DNA of 64,000 nt from Mastigias papua (taxonomy: Eukaryota; Cnidaria; Scyphozoa; Rhizostomeae; Mastigiidae): assembly GCA_964019165.1 (NCBI GenBank), contig OZ025279.1, positions 5,870,341 through 5,934,340 of the forward strand, given 5' to 3'. Shown here in pieces: positions 54,857 to 64,000 of this stretch. Every line of letters begins with the position of its first letter. Position 1 is the stretch's first letter. The notes beneath the pieces are model-generated. The model made no database searches, was not told the DNA's origin, and saw nothing but the letters and a program-made list of their open reading frames with translations. The position numbers and the translations under genes were made by a program.

Positions 54857-55977
54857 GATATGTTTTTCCAGGCGTATGATATAAAACACTGTAGATAAAT
54901 ATCAAGATCTTAGTTATATGCCAACATTTCTTGCCTAAAAAGACCAAAACTGTGGATTGATTGATACAAGGTTCATGCAGTCTTTGTGACAAAATTCCTT
55001 AACTTTCCTATACTCTGTACAATTTTTCCTGACTTATACGATGAATACATACATATACATACGTAATTCCTTAATTTATTCTAAACTGTTATGCTTTTTC
55101 CCCGAAAGAATAAACTAGACTTCATATCTAAATGGTACAAAAAATTACACAACAGAAGGAGCATATCCTTCATCCTAAAATAATTGCTGCAAAATATTAA
55201 TCACAGCCTAGTTTCAGAGTGAAGTCATCAAGTTTCATAAACTCTCACGAAGTCTCATAAAGTCTCCCCTATCTAATGTTTCACTCAGAAATGAGGCAGG
55301 ATATACACTTCGGAACAGGTCCAAGCCATTGGCGTAGGCACATTAGAAAATAAATCAATTTAACAGAATCTTAAATTCATCTTTTACTATAGCATCATGT
55401 ACAATCATTAGTTGGATTTTAACACAAGGATAAGACCCTGAAACTTTGAGGAGAATTGAAAAACGTCATGATATAGTCTGGAGAACATACTTTTCAGATT
55501 GCAGACAAAGCTTCCTGATTGCCCCTGAATTTCCCTGATATTCCTGGCTTTCCTATAAACTTTCATTTTCCACGACTTTCCCTAATTGTACGAACCTTGT
55601 TGATATGTTTGATGATATTAGAATATACTTTACTCGCATTGGTGAGGCTAAGTAGTCACAACGGTTCTGAAAGCATACAATCTTAATTCTCTCATTGGGG
55701 GGGGGGGGCATCCCCCGGATAAGTTTATGCATAAAATTTCAATGCACAAACTTCTTACATGCAATAATCTAGCCCCGTTAATTTTGAGCTACTATCACAT
55801 TTCCTGGGCACACAGATTACCATACTATTGAGGTGATCCTTTTGTATGATAAAAGCCAATTAAGCTATTTGTCATGAACCTCAAAGTATGCAGTACATAT
55901 TACCGAATAGGCAACCTGAGACATGACCATGACTTCCCTCCAACTAACATCTCCTATCATCGTCTGTGCATGCTTTA

Positions 55978-56121
<144 letters not shown>

Positions 56122-56419
56122 CATAGTGTGGTCTGTACAATAATCATACACAGAAAAACATGCCAGTTTCTATCAAAGAGAATCATTTTTATGAGGGCAG
56201 CTAATCAAGAGCATTGCAAAGCTGATACAATTATGTCATAAGATAACATCCAAGCTTATAACTGAAGCACTTCATTTTATTTCATTTACTAACATTTATA
56301 CAGGGCAAGTATTGAACTTAGGTTCTTTCACAGTTTGCCTTGCAAAAAACAAAGATATCTTAAAAAATAGCAATGTTAAAGTAAAAAAAGAAAAAATATG
56401 TATAATTGCTTACTCATAA

Positions 56420-56610
56420 AAACAAAACGAAAAGTAAAACTTTCCTCAAGGTCTGTAATTTTCAATTATGATATGTAATGATTGACTTGGCAAATCATAC
56501 TTTCTCTGTTTAGATCATTCTAGAGTTTAGCTCCTCTATAAGAAAAGCGTTTTTGGCCATAAGTAGTACATAAAGGTCAATGCTGGTACTACAAAGATGC
56601 ATAGCGCTGG
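56420..56610 (-). mobile_element. LINE C-terminal remnant (CR1/L2-like)
   Basis: The minus strand reads TYGQKRFSYRGAKL, a stop, NDLN, the ..yG...F.yrGaklWN.L block near the end of CR1/L2 ORF2 (W replaced by a stop), then a short tail. Very small and decayed. Confidence 0.5.
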
Positions 56611-56639
56611 TGTAACAGTATGCATATAAAATACATAGT

Positions 56640-58920
56640 ATTATACAGAAAGAGTGCGTATAAAGTCTTAGTCCATATTTTCCCTACATCATCCCCTGGG
56701 AAAGCAGAGCTTAAACCTGAAGACATATGCTCCAATCAGAGAAACAAGGGAAGCCACCAAACCAGAGTGTTCAGTGTGCTTAAGTGTTTCAGACAAACTA
56801 AAGAAAGTATGCAAACTAGGGCCTTTGCTGTTTAAACTATCAAATGGTAATTGCTAGGTTCTGTTGGATCTATAATAGAATGGCTAATTCATGTGCAAAT
56901 TCGAGCATAAAATGAGTGATTTTATTAAAAGGAAACGCTATTAGTGAATCAATATTTCTGCTAACTTTACCATACAACTTCGAAGAGTTGTTTAAAGACG
57001 TAACCCTTTTCAATAAAAACTAAAAAGCTAGGCCTTCTTGCCCAATTACAGCCTTTATTCAGATTTCCTTAATCTTATTACGAAAGTAAAAGAGAACGTG
57101 AATCAATGCAACTCCGTTTTGTTATCAGCTATCAACGTTTTCTGTTAAAATCTACCCTTTTAATTAAGACGGTTGCATATCTAAATAGTCTCATTCTACT
57201 GTAATGAGATTTTTGGAACTGTCTTTTCGGTCACTGTGTTCTTTTTACAAGCTTTAATGCCAAGGTCAACCTCTATTGCAGTCCAGTGATTGTCTTTGTC
57301 TTTGCCGAAAAAGGTAGGCGTTTTTTAGAAACACCTGGATGAAAACCGCTGCGAAGTGTAAGGAAAACGTGTTTGTTTTGTACTAGAGCAAAGTAGTGAA
57401 CAATGTTGGCAACTCCATTCTATTTTAGAGGTACTGAAGACTCTTTTGCTGAAAACTCTCAAACGATTCCATTCGATTTTTGGCGCATCTCTAATAGAGC
57501 AAGCTCTACAGAAAGCATGCTCATGAAGATAAGATGATGTTATTCAAGTGACACAGATGCAACATCTTCAAAATACTCTTACATGTGAAGAGAAGGAAAA
57601 TATATTTAAGAAACAGGTATGGTAGCTTGGTTCACTTCAAGAGGAAGATGAACGATACAACTCACAGAAATACAAGCTTTGGAGCAATCAGACGTAGATA
57701 TGACATGAAATTCTAAGATTCTACTTATACATAATGAACTTTAACACGAAAGAGCCTCCGTAATTGCGTAAATTCAGCTTCGATTAACAGTTAAACGTTC
57801 TGCCTTGCAAAGTAGTTGCAAAATACTTTGCAATTAATACGACATTGTAGGAACAGTATTTCTGTAAATCAAATCTGCACAAAGTGCCTCAAACTCATGG
57901 CAGAGAAAGCGACAAAAAAGGTAGAAGTAGTGCGAAGAGGTAACAGAAGTTGTAATAAATGTATTTTTAGAGATAAAACAGAAATGGAAGAATCGAAATT
58001 AGCTGCTTCAATGTGACGAAATTCTAGAGGTAAATGTTGGTCTCATATCGTGAGTTAGGGTTTCCAGTTCCTTTCCTCGTAGTCTTTATCTCCTCAGTCA
58101 TCCCACCCGGTACTCATTCGGTGCTGGGTGGAGAGTATGAGTAAGCATCCAAACAATAGCCCAAAGCGCGTCTCGGACCATTCGCGTCTTGAACCATCAA
58201 TCTTCCGTGTGGCAGGCCAGCGCTTGAACTTAAAACGAACTAGTAGCGATAACATTAGACGTACTAAAAGAGATATTCCACACCAAGTAGTAGAAACCTA
58301 TACAAGAAGCTACAATGATAGCAACTGGAGCACAATCAGGTGCATTAGCATAATAGATTCCAGCGTTAGCATAAATATTACCAACAGTAGTGATTGTAAT
58401 GGTAATATCACTATTATCTATATTAATAATTGTATCAAAAGTAGTAGCTCTACCAAAAATATTAGAGGCTCTATTAGCGAAGAACATAGCAGCAGACAAA
58501 TCACCAACAATTGCAATAAAAGCACGTAAGCAATAGCGCAAGGAGAAAGAGTTATGTGTGTGCTGTCTGGAACTACCTCAAAATCGCGTTAAGTGCAGTG
58601 CCTAATTCGTGTGCGAAGCAAACTACCAAAACATTGCCCCGTTCTGGAATGTTCGAGATGTTCTGGAAAAGAGTATGCAAATTTGAAGCAACACCTACAT
58701 TTAAAAATGAAAGCTGCTTGGAAAGGTTCAAAATACCATACGTATATATACCAAAGGGGATAAACCCATTCAGTTTTGCCTTCGGTCATAGTCAACGGTC
58801 GAGCTCAATTCCAGCGAAACCTATAGAAAAAACTCGCGGACAATCCTTTGATGACTTCGGCAAAAGCTCGGGAGCTAAAATCGACATAGCTTTAATGACC
58901 GACATAGATTTGATTATTTA
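56640..58920. other. No recognised gene
   Basis: 58128-58541 is open on both strands (133 residues plus, 103 minus) but both products look compositional (trinucleotide-rich AGT/AAT). CCACCCGGTACTCATTCGGT followed by GCTGGGTGG at 58105-58133 is an inverted pair of a kind common in invertebrate repeats. 58556-58930 (+) is open without any motif. Confidence 0.35.
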
Positions 58921-58935
58921 CTTAAGTATGCATGC

Positions 58936-59102
<167 letters not shown>

Positions 59103-59109
59103 TTAACGG

Positions 59110-59590
59110 TGGCAGGTGGTCTTCAGGAGTCCATATTTTCAATACAGTTTTGCAAATTTTAACAGTTCCCAAAATCACGGCCTTCTGCATTCTGTCAGCT
59201 ACTAAGGTATTCATGCTTCTTCCACGCCAAGCTTTCTTAGGTTCTGTTCTAAAGTTTTTAGTAATGAGCCTAGGCCTCCGACAGTGGTTATTACTAGGGA
59301 GAACTTGCAATCGTTGTATTGTTGTGACATAGCAGATAATAGATTCATGTATTTCCTCTTTCTCTTTGTATGCTGCTTGGAGGTTGGCATCCAAAGGTGT
59401 TATGGCCTTCTATTACATGGGTGATTTCTCTACCTAGTCTACATTGTAACTGCTCGTAATGTGTTCCTACTCTTCTCAATAGGTTATGTTTATCTCCTAC
59501 TTCCTCAAGGTGATTCATCAGTCCCACAGTTTGTACTTCATACGTGTCTTCTATACTTCGAAGTCATATCCCTCCGTTTTTTGGAAGTCA
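59110..59590 (-). mobile_element. Retroelement ORF C-terminal fragment
   Basis: The minus strand reads TVGLMNHLEEV, then (frame change) DANLQAAYKEKEEIHESIIC, then LITKNFRTEPKKAW and LQKAVILGT-like MQKAVILGTVKICKTVLKIW before the TG repeat. This is the post-endonuclease C-terminus common to many invertebrate non-LTR pol proteins (IPGD.N...KE.EK, then LQK.ailGTarIlRkvL). Family not resolved. Confidence 0.6.
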
Positions 59591-59899
59591 TATGTCTCCG
59601 ACCACCCTTACATTATTCAAAGGACAATCTACACCAACTGACTTATCAACTCTGAGGTATTCGTAGTTGTCATCTTCATGCAACCGGCAACAATATTTGT
59701 ACTATATTAACTTCCAAGTTGGTATTCTGGGCTTTACGCGTCCCCCTCTCATTTACTCGATAAGCACATTTCGTCTCTCCAAAACAATTGTATTTTATGC
59801 GGCTCTTATCCTATAGGCATTTTGCCATCTTTGACATGTACGATGAGTTAATGGAAGAATCAGTATAATGTCACTCTTGATGAAGACGCAATCTCAAGC

Positions 59900-60430
59900 T
59901 TGAAATTACAGACCAACTTCTCTCCCACCCGTAGTTTCATTGTTGTTTGAGAAGCAAAAGTATGATCAACTAAACGAGTACTTGGATTCTAACAAGCACC
60001 AATCTGTAGATCAGTATGACTTTCGAATCTGCACTCCGTTGCCTCATGTTAACTGAATTGTACCAATAAGTGGTACGTAAACATTGACATCTAAAGACAT
60101 CCTTTGATAAAGCGCGCTGTAGCGTAATTACGGAATTGAAGGACTTAAACAGCAGAGGTTTAACTCATGCTTAGACAACAGCAAGCAGCTCTGCAGGGAT
60201 AACAAGGTCAGCTCTGATCCTACTCAAATCGAAATAGGGGTGCCTTAAGGCTCTTACCTTGGACCATTTCTACTACTGATCTACATTAATGACTTATCTC
60301 TTGCATATAAAATGGCTAAAGTAAAAATGTATGCTGATGATACAGTAAATTCGTTCTCTTCAGATAGAAGAGATTGATGCTGACATAGCCATATTTTATT
60401 CTCCATCAATCAGCGGATTTGTTCACATCA
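59900..60430 (+). mobile_element. CR1/L2-like LINE reverse transcriptase, 5' half
   Basis: LNEYLDSNKHQSVDQYDFR, then YYGIEGL-like and YLDN.KQLCR blocks, then IEIGVP, stop, GSYLGPFLLLIYINDL, then KVKMYADDTV.SFSSD. These are RT motifs with catalytic YADD. Frame changes and a stop in the P-stop-GS motif mark it dead. It stops being recognisable at about 60430. Confidence 0.8.
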
Positions 60431-60836
60431 AACTAATAACAAATAAGGTGTTTACATCTTTCAATGTAGAGCCATTTTGAGACGGAGTTGCTGTGGAAAA
60501 TAACTACTCACAACTTTTGCCCCGGAAATTTGCGTTCATTCACAGAGGCGAGATTTTAACTGGAAACTCGTACGTACATTTTTCATTGATATCTCGGAGC
60601 TCTAAGCTGGCAAATGAATGGCTTACAAGACATTCGATATTTTGAGCGGTGCCCATTGTTTAAAGAGTTGTCATAAAGTATGGAACAGACCGGGGCGGAA
60701 GGGATTCAGCTGGGTCACCAAAACATTTGAATGCAAAATGCAGGGCTAGCAAAATTACATTAAACATTAAACATGGGCTATGAAATTGCTCATTTAGACT
60801 ATTCAAACAAATTGGGTCACCACGACCAATATCACT

Positions 60837-61245
60837 ACACGCTATTTTTATAAGGAACTTAGCTCAAGGCCTAGTTAAAAAGTTCTTAATTTTTGGAGCT
60901 CCAACAGTCAAATTGTAGTACTAAAAGTTCCTTATTAGTTCCTTGATTTCGATGCAAATTAAGCGCCATAAAAATAGTACAGACACGAGTAAACATGGAA
61001 GTTCTGAATTTTGCCTTCAATATTGGCCTTTAACTTAAGGCCAATGAAACATGAAACACTTGACACAAGCAAAGCAAACAATCTATACGGGTTTTTGGCT
61101 ACAAATGAATGGAACCAGCTTCCAAACTCTTGATTGTTTGTTGTCATAAAAATTGTTCAAATTGAATAGTTCCTTAGAGTATTTTCCTTTAGTAGTAAAA
61201 GTTACAACCAGGTTCCCTATAAAGTGGTTCCTTATAAAAAGCGTT
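60837..61245. mobile_element. MITE 'ACACGC' family, copy 3 (diverged, shorter)
   Basis: ACACGCTATTTTTATAAGGA at the left; right end GGTTCCTTATAAAAAGCG then TT. Body keeps TCAAGGCCTAGTT, AGTTCCTTA and GAATTTTGCC blocks of copies 1 and 2. TATCACT occurs directly before (60830-60836) and after (61246-61252), a possible longer target duplication. Confidence 0.75.
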
Positions 61246-61263
61246 TATCACTGCTATCTTCAG

Positions 61264-62652
61264 TTTCCACCATAGTGGCATCTTTTCATTGCTGCCTTCG
61301 GGAAAAATTGTGTCATTATACTGCTTTTTGGCTTCTTCCATTTTGTAGTCTTTTTCAATTTGCTGGCTTCTGTTGTAGCTGCCAGTTGATCTTGAAGATC
61401 CTTGCAGGACCTTTTTGCCATCCTGCTGCTACCATCCCAATATGCAAGAATAACTTTCTCAGTTAGATGCTTCAAGCCCCGCAAATGTAACTTTGGCTTT
61501 AGAGCACCCGTGGTGTTTTGGTTGATGGAAGCGTCTTCAATCTGAAAATCAAACTACTCTGAGCAGCGTAATCACAGAATAAGTCATCACATGTTATTAC
61601 ACCAAAACCGATCCACAGCTTCTCTACAGCCTTATTTCTTCCTCCTTTCACTTTTCTTGTGATTTTCCAGATCTCTCTTTCTCTTCACCTTATTCTTTTA
61701 TTTTTCCAAAACATTCTCTGGGAGTTATGCTCTTGTTTGTTGATGACTGATTGAATCAGGCTCTCTAGTTTTTTTAAAGAATGGTCACACAATTCTAATT
61801 CTTTCCAGCATGATATTGTGGTTCTGTGCTGAATGATAAACCTCTTCTGCTAGTTAGCTGTTTCTTCCTCCTCAATTTTATAGACTTCATCTAAAAAAGC
61901 ATCCTTGGAACCTGATGCCATAACAAAGCTTTTTGCACTATGGCACTTGATGTCTTCAGCACTTGTGAAACGGCAACAATTCGTACATATGTCATCCTGA
62001 CTCTCTCTGTATCTTATAATGATGTTCTCAATTTTTTGAATGGCAATTTTAATCTCCCATTGCCACTGCCTTTGACTCTGTGCATAGCTCTTCAAACTAT
62101 TGATATCCATGAGTGCAAATGAAGCATTTAACTGCTCTTCTACCGCCTTATTGTAGCTGACATGCATATCAAGGAGTGGATTGGGGTTAGGTTAGGGTTA
62201 AAGTTGGGGTAGGGGTTAGGGTATATAAATTATGGGCAGATTCCGAGACACAGATCGTTAACATCCGTCGAGCTTAACTGATATTGCTATCTTCTTGTCT
62301 ATGAAGTAAAGTTGGCTGAATTTTTCCCCGTCAGAAAGTGATGAAATCTGCAATGCCGTATCTTGGTTCTGCAAACAAAGTTAGTTTTGTATGATTCTTC
62401 ATCAGAATTTTTCAGGAGCAATTGAATTTTTGTAGAAGATATATTGGGGCCATGTAAGTTTTGCTTGTGTCCAGCACTGGGCTACATAATTTTACTATTT
62501 CATTTTTAGTAGTTCCGTGGCTGAGATAGTTTTCATATGAAACTACTAATTTGTAACAAGAATATAGAACATACCACTTGTGATCTTGACTTGAGTATGT
62601 ACGCACAGAATAGAAGTAGTTGTTTTCTTCTATATGGTTCTTGTTCTCTGAT
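61264..62652 (-). CDS. Unrecognised exon-like blocks, possibly part of a host gene
   Basis: Four minus-strand blocks look coding. Block 1, about 62566-62652, lies between AG and GTATGT. Block 2, about 62280-62371, starts after TTTGTTTGCAG and reads NQDTALQISSLSDGEKFSQL, in phase with block 1. Block 3, 61850-62156, reads NASFALMDINSLKSYAQ.., WQWEIKIAIQKIENIIIRY and ICTNCCRF, ending EEEETAN and a stop. Block 4, 61264-61545, starts after GATTTTCAG, reads HLRGLKHLTEKVILAYWDGS, later KWKKPKSSIMTQFFPK, and stops. The joins from block 2 to 3 and from 3 to 4 do not work with good donors, so the model is incomplete or the locus is decayed. No family recognised; the SIMTQFFPK end loosely recalls a PCNA-binding box. 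Confidence 0.3.
62172..62225. repeat. Short degenerate TTAGGG-like tract
   Basis: GGTTAGGTTAGGGTTAAAGT and TAGGGGTTAGGG units, about 50 bp of imperfect telomere-like repeats between exon-like blocks. Too short to be a telomere. Confidence 0.6.
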
Positions 62653-63644
62653 ATAAATTCCCTCACTAACTGATTTCTTTATCATATATAGATACTGTAT
62701 ACTACAAAGATTACGTAATTGTTTATGTGGGATGAAAAAGTAATAGCGAGGCATTAGAAAATGCTGAGTAGGGAGAACTGAGGCCCAAACAATGATTTTG
62801 ACGCAAGAGGCGGTTGTGCGTAGGAATGTGTGAATGAAGTAATGGTATGAGTTGCTATGGGAGTAAAACAAATTGTGAAAATGAATTATTATGAATAGTT
62901 ATGGAAGAAAAGATTTGTATGGGAGGAGAAAGATGCTACACATTCGTAATAGTTCCATCTTCAGTTTTGTTAGAACATTCTTAATACTTAGAATCAATCT
63001 AATTCATCTTCTTTCATTAGTCCAATGACCTTTAATCTACAAAAAAGCTATATTTTGAGTCAAAATTTCCTCACTAAATAGGCAAGAAGTTGCAAGGCTA
63101 CTGCATTACAGGAATTGAATCAAAGCAATGTGATTTATTCAAAATATTGCAACTTTCTTAACAGTCGTAACATACTATCCCCTGCAACAAGAGGACCATA
63201 TATAGCAAAGTTTTACAATTGCAATCCCTTTATTCTGTGAGACAATTCATTGACTTTTCTTTTTCAAGTGTAAAATGCCCTCGAAATCACTAATCGAAAC
63301 TACTTGATTTAATAATTGTTCGCTATGACATGTGAAACCCCTGTTTGAAAACCTCGCTGTAAAGTATAGGAATTCGGCAGAGGTTTTCACAAAAAGGAAA
63401 GATCGCTGAGCACTGATCTATCGCTAGATGCATCAATGTATAGGCACTAGTGAGCAGAAAATGAACTCAAGTACTTTTCAATTAGTGATTTTGAAGGCAA
63501 TTGAGCTTGAATCGTCACACCTATGTATTCATAGGTCTGATCTTCTTGAAATTTGATTTGTAATATATGCCTGGGTATCCTTTTTGATAATGGCTAGCAA
63601 AAGTTTAAACTTTGTAAGTTTCATTTTTGTCTGTTTTTCCCATA

Positions 63645-64000
63645 TTTTGCTAGTCTGGATCACTGTGCACTTCCTCGCTTTCAAGTAAATGGCAATAGTA
63701 TCGATCATGTGAAGGAGATTAAATACCTTGGTTTCATAATTGATGACAGTCTATAATGAAAGAGCAGAGATGTCTACAGCCATAGGAATTTTGAAGTACA
63801 GGAAAAAGTACGTGAAAGTGAATACACAAAATAATATGTATCTTAGTATTATTCAACAGCATTACAGTTGTCGTTGCTCTGCCTGAGGGTGTTACGTGAC
63901 AACAAAGATGACAACCGTGCAGAAACTACAGAACAGAACAGTCAAAATTGTTACCAATAGCCCTTATGACATTGCAACTGCTCCTCTATTTGAGCGGTTT
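63645..64000 (+). mobile_element. CR1/L2-like LINE reverse transcriptase, C-terminal half, runs off right edge
   Basis: LDHCALPRFQVNG, then DHVKEIKYLGFIIDDSL, stop, GILKYRKKYVKVNT, NNMYLSIIQQHYSC, then TTVQKLQNRTVKIVTNSPYD and TAPLFERF at the edge. These are RT thumb and post-RT blocks (KYLGfiiDdsL, LQNR..kI). It complements 59900-60430 and may be the other half of one element. Confidence 0.8.

Noticed and set aside
55500..55600. CCCTGAATTTCCCTGATATTCC segment resembling the CAGGGT hAT MITEs
   Set aside because: Only diffuse motif similarity; neither terminus nor duplication could be found.
58128..58541. 133- and 103-residue frames open on both strands
   Set aside because: Composition-driven (AGT/AAT-rich) and overlapping in antisense. 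No motif, no splice context; not called as a gene.
62172..62225. TTAGGG-like tract as a possible telomere or fusion point
   Set aside because: About 50 bp and imperfect, with ordinary sequence on both sides.

Overview
The window is AT-rich eukaryotic, almost certainly metazoan, DNA. Its host genes have many small exons with GT/AG introns, and the rest is a dense layer of decayed transposable elements and microsatellites. The repeat types (RLE-type LINE 3' ends, CR1/L2-like LINEs, a Penelope-like element with hammerhead ribozymes, a tRNA-headed SINE, many MITEs) together with RAD54 and GFI1-like genes fit a cnidarian, probably an anthozoan. That placement is an inference; nothing in the window proves it. 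Most long open frames are microsatellite, SINE or antisense artefacts, and the two real genes had to be assembled from exons.

Two host genes are well supported, both on the minus strand. (1) RAD54L, 1799-10718, is the 5' half of a Rad54 recombination translocase. Nine exons can be joined in phase, including a 20-nt microexon. They run from the start Met to the Walker A motif, and the gene continues off the left edge. (2) A SNAG-domain, six-zinc-finger repressor of the GFI1 type, 39417-50329, has three exons that splice in phase to 407 residues. A 70-nt first coding exon carrying MPRAFLVKR lies 7.5 kb upstream of the finger exons. A third, unrecognised set of exon-like blocks lies at 61264-62652 (minus).

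Layout. 1-11 kb: RAD54L, with MITEs, nested DNA transposons and a compound microsatellite in its introns. 11-24 kb: no host gene seen; MITEs, a LINE tail, a pogo-like element, a frameshifted hAT transposase (18.4-20.6 kb), then two abutting TTA-flanked MITEs. 25.8-27.5 kb: a LINE fragment fused to the 3' part of a Penelope-like element, followed 124 bp downstream by a hammerhead ribozyme fold. 28-30.2 kb: a CA microsatellite, then a young 310-bp tandem array of tRNA-headed SINE units with an inverted junction. 30.2-39.4 kb: LINE pieces and a 196-bp foldback carrying two hammerhead folds, otherwise unrecognised. 39.4-50.3 kb: the GFI1-like gene, with RLE-LINE tails and a fourth hammerhead relic in intron 1. 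50.3-64 kb: MITEs, a dispersed SINE copy, LINE pieces, long AT and TG repeats, and a CR1/L2-type LINE whose two halves flank about 3.2 kb of other sequence.

The most unusual content is the set of four hammerhead folds tied to Penelope-like sequence, and the inverted tandem SINE array whose tRNA-like heads have a complete cloverleaf with the rare anticodon ACA.
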